Assembly: GCF_022419205.1 (NCBI RefSeq)
Contig: NZ_JAJOZU010000002.1
Location: 434,001 to 498,000, forward strand
From: Thermomonas alba
GTDB lineage: Bacteria; Pseudomonadota; Gammaproteobacteria; Xanthomonadales; Xanthomonadaceae
Length of the DNA stretch: 64,000 nucleotides
Direction: 5' to 3'
The notes below the pieces were generated by a model. It was not told the origin of the DNA. It worked only from the letters and a program-made list of their open reading frames with translations, and ran no database searches. This document shows, in pieces, positions 8,523-17,162 of this stretch (positions are counted from its first letter, which is position 1; the number at the start of each line of letters is the position of its first letter). The position numbers were made by a program, and so were the translations under genes.

Positions 8523-11500
8523 GGGTGGTCTCCGGTCGCGGCAGCGGGCTGCCCGAAGCGGCGGTACAGCAGTGGCAGCAGCAGCAAGGTCAAGCCGGTC
8601 GAGCTCACCAGGCCGCCGATCACCACGATCGCCAGCGGGCGCTGGATCTCCGCGCCGGGGCCGCTGGCCAGCAGCAGCGGAACCAGTCCGAAGGCGGTGA
8701 TGCTGGCCGTCATCAGCACCGGGCGCAGGCGCCGCAGCGCGCCTTCGCGCACCACCCGCTCCAGCGGCAGCCCCAGCGCGTGCAGCTGGTTGAAATGCGC
8801 GACCAGGACCAATCCATTGAGCACGGCGATGCCGAGCAGGGCGATGAAGCCAACCGAGGCCGGTACCGACAGGTACTGCCCCGACAGCCATAGCGCGAGG
8901 ATGCCGCCGACCAGGGCGAACGGGATGTTGCCCAGGATCAGCAGCGCCTGCCGCACCGAGCCGAAGCTCATGAACAGCACCACGAAAATCAGCCCCAGCG
9001 CGACCGGTATCACCAATGCCAGGCGCGCGGCGGCGCGCTGCTGGTTTTCGAACTGCCCGCCCCACATCAGTCGATAGCCAGGCGGCAGCGGCACCTGGCG
9101 TGCTACCGCCTTGCGTGCTTCATCCACGAATCCCACCAGGTCGCGGCCGCGCACGTTGACCTGGATCAGCGCAAAGCGCGAGCCCCCTTCGCGGCGCACG
9201 GCCACGGGACCTGTGCCAGGTTGAATGTGCGCCAGTGCCGCCAGCGGGATGTCGCCAGCGCCATCTCCGCGCGCCAGGGTCGCAGAGGCGAAGCGTTCGG
9301 CCGATGCGTGCAGCGCGGGTGCGCCGCGCACCAGGATCGGCGTGCGCCGATCGGGCTCGATCACGCTTCCGGCGCGCATGCCTTCCAGCTGCGCGCGCAG
9401 CTCGTCCTGCACGGCGGTGACGCTCAGTCCGGCGCGGCCTGCGGCCTGTGGGTCCACCCGCACTTGCAGATACTGCACCTGGTCGGCGGCTTGGGTGAGC
9501 ACGTCCTGGGCGCCGCGCAGTCCTTCGAGGACGCCTGCGATGCGGCCCGCGAGTTCGCCCAGGGTGTCCAGATCCGGACCGAACACCTTGATCGCCACGT
9601 CGCCGCGACTGCCGGTGAGCATCTCCGATACCCGCATTTCGATCGGTTGCGTGAAGCCATATTCGAGCCCGGGGAAATCCGACATCACCGCCCGGATGCG
9701 ATCGGCCAGTGCCTCCTTGTCGGGCACCTGCCACTGATCGCGTGGCGCCAGCTGCATGAACATGTCGGTTTCGTTCAGACCCATCGGGTCCAGGCCGAGC
9801 TCGTCCGAGCCGGCGCGCGCGATGATGTGGCGTACTTCCGGCACCCGCCGCAGGATGGCGCGCGCCACCGCCTCGTCGGTCGCCAGCGAGGCGGCCAGGC
9901 TGACCGAGGCCGGTTTTTGCAGCTGCAGCAGGATGTCACCCTCGTCCATGGTGGGCATGAAGGTCTTGCCGGTGCCCAGCCAGGCCAGCGCGCCCAGCAG
10001 CAGGCCGCCAGCAGCAGCGCCCAGGGCGATCCGCGGATGCGCCAGGGTGCGCTCCAGCAGGGGTTGATAGAACGCATGTAGACGGCGCATCAGCCAGGGC
10101 TCGCCATGCGAACGTTCCTGCAGCAGCAGCGAGGCCAGCACCGGCACCACGCTCAGCGACAGCAGCAGTGAAGCGCCCAGTGCGAATACGATGGTCAGCG
10201 CGACCGGCGCGAACAGCTTGCCTTCCAGGCCTTGCAAGGTCAGCAGCGGCATGAAGGTCAGGCAGATGATGAGGATGCCGGCGGCGACCGGCAGCGCCAC
10301 TTCGCGGGTGGCGGCATACACCCGGTGCAGACGCGGCAGGTGCGCGCCGGGCGCGCGTGGATCGAGCCGGCTGACGGCGTTCTCCACCACCACGACCGCC
10401 GCATCCACCAGCATGCCGATCGCGATCGCCAGCCCGCCCAGGCTCATCAGGTTGGCGCTCATGCCGGTCAGCTGCATCAGCAGGAAGGTGGCCAGCGCTG
10501 CCAGCGGCAACATCAGCGCGACCACCAGCGCCGCGCGCAGCTCACCCAGGAACAGCAACAGCAGCAGTACCACCAGCACGGTGGCTTCCAGCAGCGCGTG
10601 TTCCACCGTGCCGACCGCGCGCTCGATCAGCGCACTGCGGTCATAGAATGGGACGATCCGCACCCCCGCAGGCAAGGTCGGGGCGAGTTCATCGAGACGC
10701 TGGCGCACCGCCTTGATCAGCGCGGAGGCATCACTGCCGCGCAGCGCCACGACGATGCCCTCCACCGCCTCGCCGCGGCCGTCGCGCGTCACTGCGCCGT
10801 AGCGGGTCAGGGCATCCACCCGCACCTGCGCCACATCGCCCACACGTACGGGGTGTGCGCCGTCACGCAGCGGCAGCGCGGCGATGTCGGCGGCATTTTG
10901 CAGCGCCCCTTCCACCCGCACGATCAGGGTTTCCTCACCGGCCTCCACCCGGCCGGCGCCATCGTTGCGGTTGTTGCGCTCGATCGCCTGCGCGAGATCG
11001 GCCAGGCTCAGCCCTGCCTGCGTCAGTTTGGCCGGATCCGGCACCACCACGAAGCTGCGGACGGCGCCGCCCAGGGCATTGACGTCGGCCACGCCGGGCA
11101 GGGTGCGCAGCGCCGGGCGCAGGGTCCAGTCCAGCAGGGTGCGGCGCTGCGCCAGGCTCAGATCGCCCCCTTCGATGGTGAACATGAACACGTCCGAGAG
11201 CGGGGTGGAGATCGGGGCCAGCCCGCCTTCGACCCCGGCTGGCAGGCTTGGCGCCACCGCGGCGTAACGCTCCGCGACCTGCTGCCGCGCCCAGTAGAGG
11301 TCGGTGCCGGCGTCGAAATCCAAGGTGATGTCGGCAATCGCGTATTTGGCGGTAGCGCGCAGGATGCTGGCGCGCGGAGTGCCCAAAAGCTCCATCTCCA
11401 GCGGCGCGATCACCCGGGTTTCCACTTCCTCGGGTGTCATCCCCGGGGCTTTCAGGATCAGCTTGACCTGGGTTGGAGAGATGTCCGGGAAGGCATCGAT

Positions 11501-11605
11501 CGGCAGGCGTGCGAACGCCCATGCACCGGCGGCGACCAGCCCGAGCGCGGCCAGCAGAACCAGGAGGCGCTGGCGTAGGGAAAATTCGGTCAGACGGCTG
11601 AGCAT
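8519..11605 (-). CDS. Heavy-metal efflux RND transporter, CzcA/CusA family
   Basis: This is a 1028-residue inner-membrane proton-driven pump. The N-terminus MLSRLTEFSLRQRLLVLL leads into TM1, then a pore domain with PIDAFPDISPTQVKLILKAP, typical of the HME-RND subfamily. TM4 carries GGLAIAIGMLVDAAVVVVEN, with the proton-relay Asp and a CusA/HME-like rather than drug-pump motif. Twelve membrane segments in two halves are visible. With the adaptor (11613), DUF3240 and TolC-like protein it forms a complete tripartite exporter. The TM4 motif does not fix whether copper/silver or cobalt/zinc/cadmium is exported. The adaptor gene ends 7 nt upstream. Confidence 0.95.
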   Translation of the reverse strand: MLSRLTEFSLRQRLLVLLAALGLVAAGAWAFARLPIDAFPDISPTQVKLILKAPGMTPEEVETRVIAPLEMELLGTPRASILRATAKYAIADITLDFDAGTDLYWARQQVAERYAAVAPSLPAGVEGGLAPISTPLSDVFMFTIEGGDLSLAQRRTLLDWTLRPALRTLPGVADVNALGGAVRSFVVVPDPAKLTQAGLSLADLAQAIERNNRNDGAGRVEAGEETLIVRVEGALQNAADIAALPLRDGAHPVRVGDVAQVRVDALTRYGAVTRDGRGEAVEGIVVALRGSDASALIKAVRQRLDELAPTLPAGVRIVPFYDRSALIERAVGTVEHALLEATVLVVLLLLLFLGELRAALVVALMLPLAALATFLLMQLTGMSANLMSLGGLAIAIGMLVDAAVVVVENAVSRLDPRAPGAHLPRLHRVYAATREVALPVAAGILIICLTFMPLLTLQGLEGKLFAPVALTIVFALGASLLLSLSVVPVLASLLLQERSHGEPWLMRRLHAFYQPLLERTLAHPRIALGAAAGGLLLGALAWLGTGKTFMPTMDEGDILLQLQKPASVSLAASLATDEAVARAILRRVPEVRHIIARAGSDELGLDPMGLNETDMFMQLAPRDQWQVPDKEALADRIRAVMSDFPGLEYGFTQPIEMRVSEMLTGSRGDVAIKVFGPDLDTLGELAGRIAGVLEGLRGAQDVLTQAADQVQYLQVRVDPQAAGRAGLSVTAVQDELRAQLEGMRAGSVIEPDRRTPILVRGAPALHASAERFASATLARGDGAGDIPLAALAHIQPGTGPVAVRREGGSRFALIQVNVRGRDLVGFVDEARKAVARQVPLPPGYRLMWGGQFENQQRAAARLALVIPVALGLIFVVLFMSFGSVRQALLILGNIPFALVGGILALWLSGQYLSVPASVGFIALLGIAVLNGLVLVAHFNQLHALGLPLERVVREGALRRLRPVLMTASITAFGLVPLLLASGPGAEIQRPLAIVVIGGLVSSTGLTLLLLPLLYRRFGQPAAATGDHP

Positions 11606-11612
11606 GGCGGCC

Positions 11613-12749
11613 TCAGCGCGCTGTGGAGGATGTCGGCGTGGGCAGCAGCGCCTTCAAGGCCGCAGTGCCACGGATGGCGACTTCCGCTCCTGGCGTAAGC
11701 CCCGGTGCCATGACCACCACGGTATCGCCTGCACTGCCCAGCACCTGGGCGATGCGCACCGCGTGGAAACGGTCGCCATTGCGCCAATAGGCCAGGTGCG
11801 CCTCGCCATCCGGAAGCAGCGCGCTGCGCGGCAGCGCCAGCGCCGCAGGCGGGGCCGGCAACAGCAGGGTCACTTCGAAGCGCTCGCCGGCCACGTGGGT
11901 GCCGGGCGTCTGCAGGCGCGCGCGCACGGGGATTTGCTGGCTGGCCGGATCGAGATCGGCGCCGATGGCGACCACTTGCGCATGGCTGCCATCTGCCAGC
12001 TGTAGCGGCAGCCCCGGACGCAGGGCGCCACGCAGCGAGGCCGGCACTCCGAAACGGATCTCGAGCTGGTCAGGATCGGCGATCTGCAGCGCCGGCTGCT
12101 GCGGGGTGAGCGCATCTCCGGGAGCGACGAACCGGCGCAGTACGCGCCCCGAAATGGGAGCCAGCAGCTCGATCTCGCCATGACCCCCCAGCGAGGCACG
12201 CACTCCGCTCAGCGCCTCGCGTGCGCGCGCGAGTTCGGCTTGCGCGGCCTGTGCTTGCGCTTGGCTCTGCTGCTGGCGCGCCGCCGCGATGATGCCTTCC
12301 GCCAACAGCTGGGCATCGCGCTGCGCCTGCCGCTGCGCGAGCGCTGCATCGCTGCGTGCACGCGCAAGGTCGGCGGCGGCACGCAGTCCTTCCGGGCTGC
12401 GTAGGCGCAGCACCGGCTGACCGGCCTGCACGATCTCGCCTTCCTGCACCAGCACCGCGCTGACCGTGCCGGCCCAGGGTGAGCTGACTTGTTGGCTGGC
12501 GCCCAGCGGGGCCTGGGTTTGTGCCAGCAGCCCCGGCAGCGGCACATGGGAGGCGCGCTCCGCCCGCCCCAGCGCGATGCCCAGTGCCTGGATCTGCGAG
12601 GCGGCTAGTTGCACGCTGCCATCCGCAGCAGCGACCGGTGTGTTGGCGCCGATGCTGGCCTCACCGCGTGGCCACAGTCGCCAGACCAGCAGGGCGAGGA
12701 TGAGTGCGCCGGCAATCATTGCCGCGGCGCGGCGCAGATTCGAGCTCAT
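11613..12749 (-). CDS. RND efflux periplasmic adaptor (CzcB/HlyD family)
   Basis: The 378-residue membrane-fusion protein has an N-terminal signal anchor (AAAMIAGALILALLVWRLWP), a barrel-sandwich domain starting SPWAGTVSAVLVQEGEIVQAGQPVL, an alpha-hairpin rich in Ala and Gln (residues ~125-190), the second lipoyl half LLAPISGRVLRRFVAPGDAL and a C-terminal beta-barrel. No histidine-rich metal-binding N-terminal extension is present, unlike classical CzcB. It is the first gene of the efflux operon; the second five-hairpin repeat lies between its start and the sensor kinase gene upstream. Confidence 0.92.
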   Translation of the reverse strand: MSSNLRRAAAMIAGALILALLVWRLWPRGEASIGANTPVAAADGSVQLAASQIQALGIALGRAERASHVPLPGLLAQTQAPLGASQQVSSPWAGTVSAVLVQEGEIVQAGQPVLRLRSPEGLRAAADLARARSDAALAQRQAQRDAQLLAEGIIAAARQQQSQAQAQAAQAELARAREALSGVRASLGGHGEIELLAPISGRVLRRFVAPGDALTPQQPALQIADPDQLEIRFGVPASLRGALRPGLPLQLADGSHAQVVAIGADLDPASQQIPVRARLQTPGTHVAGERFEVTLLLPAPPAALALPRSALLPDGEAHLAYWRNGDRFHAVRIAQVLGSAGDTVVVMAPGLTPGAEVAIRGTAALKALLPTPTSSTAR

Positions 12750-12859
12750 GCGCTGCCTCCGACGCGGCAGCAGAAGTCCGGAACGAGAGCTGGAAACGGC
12801 ATGGGCGCTCCTCGGAACGACACGATGCCAGCAGTTTGCAGGGACAAGCTTGGAAAACC

Positions 12860-13021
12860 CTTAAGGAGGGCCTGAACAACGCCATCCAGGCGTTGTCAGT
12901 CCCCGTCGAGTCGGGTATCGGCCTGGACTCGGCGCACACGCATTCATCACGTGCATGATGGATGCGTGGCCGGCCATTCGTGGCCGGCGGGAACCTCTGG
13001 AGTTGATCAGAGGTTCTTGAG
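12860..13021 (+). repeat. Five-hairpin dispersed repeat, copy 2
   Basis: This 162-bp copy lies in the 314-bp gap between the sensor kinase and the efflux adaptor gene. It aligns with copy 1 over its length, with the same order of five hairpins. The third hairpin (CGCATTCATCA against TGATGGATGCG) keeps pairing through a G-U wobble and the fourth gains a TTCG loop. Ends are CTTAAG (12860-12865) and CTTGAG (13016-13021), a 5/6 direct match. Outside the repeat I see nothing gene-like in this gap. It may separate kinase transcription from the efflux operon. Confidence 0.85.
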
Positions 13022-13063
13022 GGCCTCGGGGCGCAGGGCGGCATCCCCCCGGGTGGCGATCGG

Positions 13064-14440
13064 TCACAGCGGAGGTAGTGGGCCGAGCCGCACCTGCAGG
13101 CGTCCTGAGATCAGCTGAAACGTCAGCGGGGCCGCGATCGCCTCCGCCAGCGCCCGACATAGCGCCAGCCCGAGCCCGGTATGCGGGCCATTGCCGGCTT
13201 CGCCCTGGCGACGCCAGAAGCGTTGGCCGAAGTGAGCCAGGTCTGCAGCCTCCAGCTCCGGCGCCGGGTTGTCGAGGCTGAGCATGATGCCGTGCGGGGT
13301 CTGCCAGATGTGGCAATGGATGTCCCCACCCGGCGGGGTGTAGTCGAGCGCGTTGTCCAACAGATTGGTCAGTAGGCGCTCGAGCATCCCGGCGTCGCTT
13401 CGGCACCACAGCTCGTCCGGCGCGGAGCAAGACAGGGTGAGGCGGCGCCCGGCGGCACGGGCGGCGGCGGGCTCCAGCAGGCTGCGCAGCAGAGCCACCA
13501 GATCGAAAGGATCGGCGGCGGCGTGTTCCAGCCCGGATTCGATTCGCACCAGCGTCAGCAGTGACTCGATCCCACGCTGCATGCGCCGGCTGCTGTGCAG
13601 GGTGGCGGTGAGCGCTGCGCGCGCGGCGGTGTCCCGGGTGTTGGGGAGTGCCGCTTCTGCGATGGTCTGGATCTCTGCGACCGGCGTGCGTAGCTCGTGC
13701 GCGACGTCGCTGGCGAAACGGCGCTCGCGCATGAGGGCGCGGCGCAGGCGTTCCACTCCCGCCTGCAGCGCCTGCGCGAACGGGATCAGTTCGCGCGGCA
13801 ATGAGCCTGGCAGTTGGGGCGGGGTATCGGCATCCACGCGATCGAGCTGTGCGCGCAGCTGGTCGAGCAGGCCGAAGCTGCGTCCGACCAGCCACACGCC
13901 AAGCCCGATCACCGCTAGCAGCGCCAGCCCGATCCCGCCGATCAGCAGCCCATGCACGCGGCGTTCGACGGCATCCCAGTGGGTGCGTTCGGTGCCAGTC
14001 ACCAGCAGCCCCTGCGCGGGATCGCTCGGGTCGAGGGCGCGCGCCAGCAGCCGCCCGGGATGGCCGTCTGGTAGCCGCGCGTCGTAGTAGCAAAAGATGC
14101 GGCAGTCTTGCGAAGGAGGTCTCGGCAAGGTCAAGCCGCGGCTGTTGGGGGAAGTGGCCAGCACGCGGCCGTCGCGGGCGTATACCGTGAAAAACTCGGT
14201 GTGCCCGTCCTCACGGTAATCTGGCAGCGGCAGATCGGCACCATGCTGCTGCAGGGTGTGCGCGATGACATTCGCGCGCAGGGCCAGGCCCTGGTCGAGG
14301 TGGGCATAGATCTCGCGATCGATCAGGGTGTCCAGCAGCACGAACAGCAGGGTCAGCACCGCGCCGGCGGCCACGGTCAGCTGCCAGGCAAGGCGCCGGC
14401 GCAGCGACCATGGACGCGGATGGATGGTAGAGGCGGTCAT
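13064..14440 (-). CDS. Two-component sensor histidine kinase
   Basis: The 458-residue kinase has TM1 (about residues 17-38), a periplasmic domain of ~125 residues, TM2 (about residues 170-190), a dimerisation H-box RFASDVAHELRTPVAEIQT, and N and G boxes LLTNLLDNALDYTPPGGD and HTGLGLALCRAL. The periplasmic domain contains the cysteine pair DCRIFCYYD, possibly redox- or metal-related. It follows the response regulator gene by 7 nt. Its position between a lipid-A-type gene pair and a metal efflux operon suggests that it senses metal or envelope stress; the signal is not known. Confidence 0.93.
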   Translation of the reverse strand: MTASTIHPRPWSLRRRLAWQLTVAAGAVLTLLFVLLDTLIDREIYAHLDQGLALRANVIAHTLQQHGADLPLPDYREDGHTEFFTVYARDGRVLATSPNSRGLTLPRPPSQDCRIFCYYDARLPDGHPGRLLARALDPSDPAQGLLVTGTERTHWDAVERRVHGLLIGGIGLALLAVIGLGVWLVGRSFGLLDQLRAQLDRVDADTPPQLPGSLPRELIPFAQALQAGVERLRRALMRERRFASDVAHELRTPVAEIQTIAEAALPNTRDTAARAALTATLHSSRRMQRGIESLLTLVRIESGLEHAAADPFDLVALLRSLLEPAAARAAGRRLTLSCSAPDELWCRSDAGMLERLLTNLLDNALDYTPPGGDIHCHIWQTPHGIMLSLDNPAPELEAADLAHFGQRFWRRQGEAGNGPHTGLGLALCRALAEAIAAPLTFQLISGRLQVRLGPLPPL

Positions 14441-14447
14441 GGCCGTG

Positions 14448-15113
14448 TCAGGCGATGGTGTAGCCGAAGCCGCGCCGGGTCTGGATCGGATTGCCGGCGC
14501 CGGCGCGCGCCAGTTTGCTGCGTAGCGTGCTCAGGATCACCTCGATCACCTTGTCCGAGGCGGAACTGCCGTGATCGTACAGGCGCTCGAACAGCTGCGC
14601 GCGCGAGAGCACCTGGCCGCGCTCGCGCAGCAGCACTTCCAGCAGCGCATATTCCTTGGGCGAAAGGTCCAACTCGCGTCCGGCGTGGTGGGCGCGGCGA
14701 GTGCGCGGGTCCAAGGTCAACTCGCCCAGACGCAGCACCGGCGGCTGGGTGCGCGGCGGTCGCCGCAACAGGGCGCGCAGCCGCGCCAGAAGTTCGTCCA
14801 GCGCGAATGGTTTGACCAGGTAATCGTCGGCGCCGGCATCCAGCGCGCGTACGCGATCGGCCACCTGATCACGCGCCGACAGCACCAGCACCGGCACGCC
14901 GTCGCCGCGCGCGCGCAGGCGCTCGAGCACGGCAACGCCATCCAGGCGCGGCAGCATCAGATCCAGTATCACCGCGTCGTAGCTGTGGTCACGCAGGTGG
15001 GACAGGGCGGCGGCGCCGTCGCCGGCCAGATCGCAGGCATGCCCTTGCTGCTGCAGATGGTTGAGCAGCGCGTGACCGAGGATGGGGGAATCTTCCACCA
15101 ACAGTACGCGCAT
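14448..15113 (-). CDS. OmpR-family response regulator
   Basis: The 221-residue regulator has an N-terminal receiver domain (MRVLLVEDSPILGHALL, phospho-acceptor Asp in DAVILDLMLPRLDG, Lys in DYLVKPFALDELL) and a C-terminal winged-helix DNA-binding domain (LSPKEYALLEVLLRERGQVLS ... TLRSKL). It is the partner of the adjacent kinase. The gene starts 9 nt after the LAB_N gene and ends 7 nt before the kinase, so all four genes from the glycosyltransferase to the kinase look co-transcribed. Likely targets are the neighbouring envelope and efflux genes, by inference. Confidence 0.94.
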   Translation of the reverse strand: MRVLLVEDSPILGHALLNHLQQQGHACDLAGDGAAALSHLRDHSYDAVILDLMLPRLDGVAVLERLRARGDGVPVLVLSARDQVADRVRALDAGADDYLVKPFALDELLARLRALLRRPPRTQPPVLRLGELTLDPRTRRAHHAGRELDLSPKEYALLEVLLRERGQVLSRAQLFERLYDHGSSASDKVIEVILSTLRSKLARAGAGNPIQTRRGFGYTIA

Positions 15114-15122
15114 GGACGGGCC

Positions 15123-15473
15123 TCAATGTGGATTGCGGTCGCGATGCCAGCCGCGGTGGCGGATGTCCAGATACAGGCTGTAGCAGGCGGTGAAGGTGGG
15201 AAACAGGTTCTGCAGGATGCCCACCGCGTCGTTCTTGCCGAAGATGAAATAGCTCAAGGTCATCACGCTGCCGAGGATGCTCATGTACCAGAACAGGCGT
15301 GGGATCACCGGCTTGCCATGACGGCGGCTGGCGATGAACTGCACCAGCCAGCGCCCGCCGAACATCAGCGCGCCGATCAGCCCGATCAGCTTCCACGGCG
15401 TCATGTGGATGCCGGTCCAGGCCAGCGCGGCCAGTGGAGTGTCCATGAACCCGGCGGGCGCAGGGGCGATCAT
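15123..15473 (-). CDS. LAB_N (lipid-A-disaccharide synthase N-terminal domain) membrane protein
   Basis: The 116-residue protein has three membrane segments and the motif MFGGRWLVQFIASRRHGKPVIP followed by FWYMSILGSVMTLSYF, characteristic of LAB_N domains. Free-standing LAB_N proteins occur beside GT2 enzymes that charge undecaprenyl phosphate with sugars. Its ATG overlaps the glycosyltransferase stop codon by 4 nt. The probable role is membrane partner of that enzyme in lipid A or lipid-carrier glycosylation; this is inferred from the association. Confidence 0.85.
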   Translation of the reverse strand: MIAPAPAGFMDTPLAALAWTGIHMTPWKLIGLIGALMFGGRWLVQFIASRRHGKPVIPRLFWYMSILGSVMTLSYFIFGKNDAVGILQNLFPTFTACYSLYLDIRHRGWHRDRNPH

Positions 15474-16201
15474 CGCGCAAGCTCCTCGACCGCGGTGCGC
15501 CGGCTGCGCGCGATCAGCCAGGCCACGCCCATGAGATCGCGGATTCCGACCACGGCGCGTCCGAGATTGGTGTATTTGGAGACGCCCGCAGTGCGCTGGC
15601 GATGGTTCACCGGCACGCTCACGGTCTGCCAGCCGGCGCGCTGCATCAGTGCCGGCAGGTAGCGATGCATGTGATCGAAATAGGGCAGGTCGAGGAATGC
15701 CTCGCGTTCGAACAGCTTGATGCCACAGCCGGTGTCCGGAGTGGCATCGCGCAGCAGGCGGGCGCGGATGGCATTGGCAAACTTCGAGGCCCAGCGCTTG
15801 CTGCCGCTGTCCTGGCGGTTGACGCGCCAGCCGGCGAACAGCTTGACCTCGGGCGGCGAGGCGTCGCGCCTGGCCAGCAGGGCCGGGATGTCGGCGGGAT
15901 CGTTCTGGCCGTCACCGTCGAGGGTGGCGATCCACGGCGCGCGCGCGGCCTTCACGCCGTTGCGCACCGCGGTGCTCTGGCCGGCGTTGGTCAGGTGGCG
16001 AATCACCCGCAGTTCGGGGACGCGCGCTTGGATTTCGCGCAGGCGCGCCAGGGTGGCGTCGCGCGAGGCGTCATCGACATAGACGATCTCGAACGCGAGG
16101 CGGGGGCGCAGGGCGGCGCAGATTTCCTCGATCAGCGGCGCGACGTTGTCTTCCTCGTTGTGCACGGGGACGACCACGGAAAGCTGTGGGTGTTGGCTCA
16201 T
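15470..16201 (-). CDS. Glycosyltransferase family 2 (polyprenyl-phosphate sugar synthase type)
   Basis: The 243-residue GT-A enzyme starts MSQHPQLSVVVPVHNEEDNV. It has the nucleotide-sugar Asp in FEIVYVDDASRD, the metal-binding DxD-like TLDGDGQNDP, and acceptor-side KRWASKFANAIR and RHLTNAGQSTAVRNG segments as in dolichyl/undecaprenyl-phosphate mannose- or ArnC-type synthases. No C-terminal membrane helices are present; the LAB_N partner may supply them. It begins 22 nt after parB. A longer in-frame start exists but lacks homology. The sugar is unknown. Confidence 0.88.
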   Translation of the reverse strand: MSQHPQLSVVVPVHNEEDNVAPLIEEICAALRPRLAFEIVYVDDASRDATLARLREIQARVPELRVIRHLTNAGQSTAVRNGVKAARAPWIATLDGDGQNDPADIPALLARRDASPPEVKLFAGWRVNRQDSGSKRWASKFANAIRARLLRDATPDTGCGIKLFEREAFLDLPYFDHMHRYLPALMQRAGWQTVSVPVNHRQRTAGVSKYTNLGRAVVGIRDLMGVAWLIARSRRTAVEELAR

Positions 16202-16223
16202 GTCGGTGTCTGCTGCGGGAAGT

Positions 16224-17162
16224 TCAGGAACGCTTGCGAAGGCGCTCCAGGACGCCGTCCAGGGCATCCAGATTGGCGTAGTGGATCACCAGCTTGCCCC
16301 TGTTGCCGCGGCCGTTGAGGATGTTGACCTTGCTGCCCAGGGTTTCCGACAGCTCGCGCTCCAGCGCGGCGATGTCGGCCTGCGGAGGCTTCTTTGGCGC
16401 CGGCTTGCGCGGCGCGGAGGGCACCTTGCCGGCCAACAGTTGCTGCACCTGATGCTCGACCTGGCGCACCGACCAGCCTTCGGCGGCGGCCTGCTTGGCC
16501 AGGGTGATCGCCATCGCCTCGGCCAGCGGCAGCAGCGCGCGCGCATGGCCCATCTCCAGCGCCCCGGTTTGCACCAGTGCCCGCACGGGTTCGGGGAGTT
16601 CGAGCAGGCGCAACAGGTTGGACACCGCGGCGCGCGAGCGGCCCACGGCCTCCGCGGCGGCGGCGTGGGTGAGGTCGAACTCGTCGATCAGGCGCTGCAG
16701 CGCCTGCGCTTCCTCCAGCGGGTTGAGATCTTCGCGCTGGATGTTCTCGATCAGCGCCATCGCCACCACGGTGCGGTCGTCCACTTCGCGGATGACCACC
16801 GGCACTTCGGTCAAACCGGCGCGCTGGCTGGCGCGCCAGCGCCGCTCGCCGGCGATGATTTCGTAAGTGCGGCCGCCGCGGCCGTGGGCATCGCGGCGTT
16901 CACGCACCACGATCGGCTGGATCACGCCCTGGGTGCGGATCGACGCGGCCAGCTCCTCCAGCTTGGCGTCGTCCATGGTCCGCCGCGGCTGGTACTTGCC
17001 CGGGACCATCGCGTCCACTGGCAGCGTGCGTAGCACGTCGCCCGGCTGCGCTTCCAGTGCCGGCGCTTCGGCGGCCGCCTTGGGGCCCAGCAGCGCCTCC
17101 AGGCCACGTCCCAGGCCGCGCTTCCTGGCGCCGGCCTTCGTCCCGTCCTTGCCTGCCGTCAT
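16224..17162 (-). CDS. parB: Chromosome partitioning protein ParB
   Basis: The 312-residue protein has the CTPase/nuclease-like N-domain with GERRWRASQRAG and the ALIENIQREDLNPLEEA segment, the helix-turn-helix HAAAAEAVGRSRAAVSNLLRL, and a C-terminal dimerisation domain ending LDGVLERLRKR. ParB loads at parS sites near the origin and spreads with CTP. The ATG overlaps the parA stop (17159-17162). No perfect parS (a 16-bp palindrome) is visible in the window. Longer in-frame starts run into parA and were rejected. Confidence 0.96.
   Translation of the reverse strand: MTAGKDGTKAGARKRGLGRGLEALLGPKAAAEAPALEAQPGDVLRTLPVDAMVPGKYQPRRTMDDAKLEELAASIRTQGVIQPIVVRERRDAHGRGGRTYEIIAGERRWRASQRAGLTEVPVVIREVDDRTVVAMALIENIQREDLNPLEEAQALQRLIDEFDLTHAAAAEAVGRSRAAVSNLLRLLELPEPVRALVQTGALEMGHARALLPLAEAMAITLAKQAAAEGWSVRQVEHQVQQLLAGKVPSAPRKPAPKKPPQADIAALERELSETLGSKVNILNGRGNRGKLVIHYANLDALDGVLERLRKRS

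Noticed and set aside
14933-14950. A match to the first hairpin of the five-hairpin repeat inside the response regulator gene
   Set aside because: Only about 13 bases match and the remainder of the element is absent; it is ordinary coding sequence.
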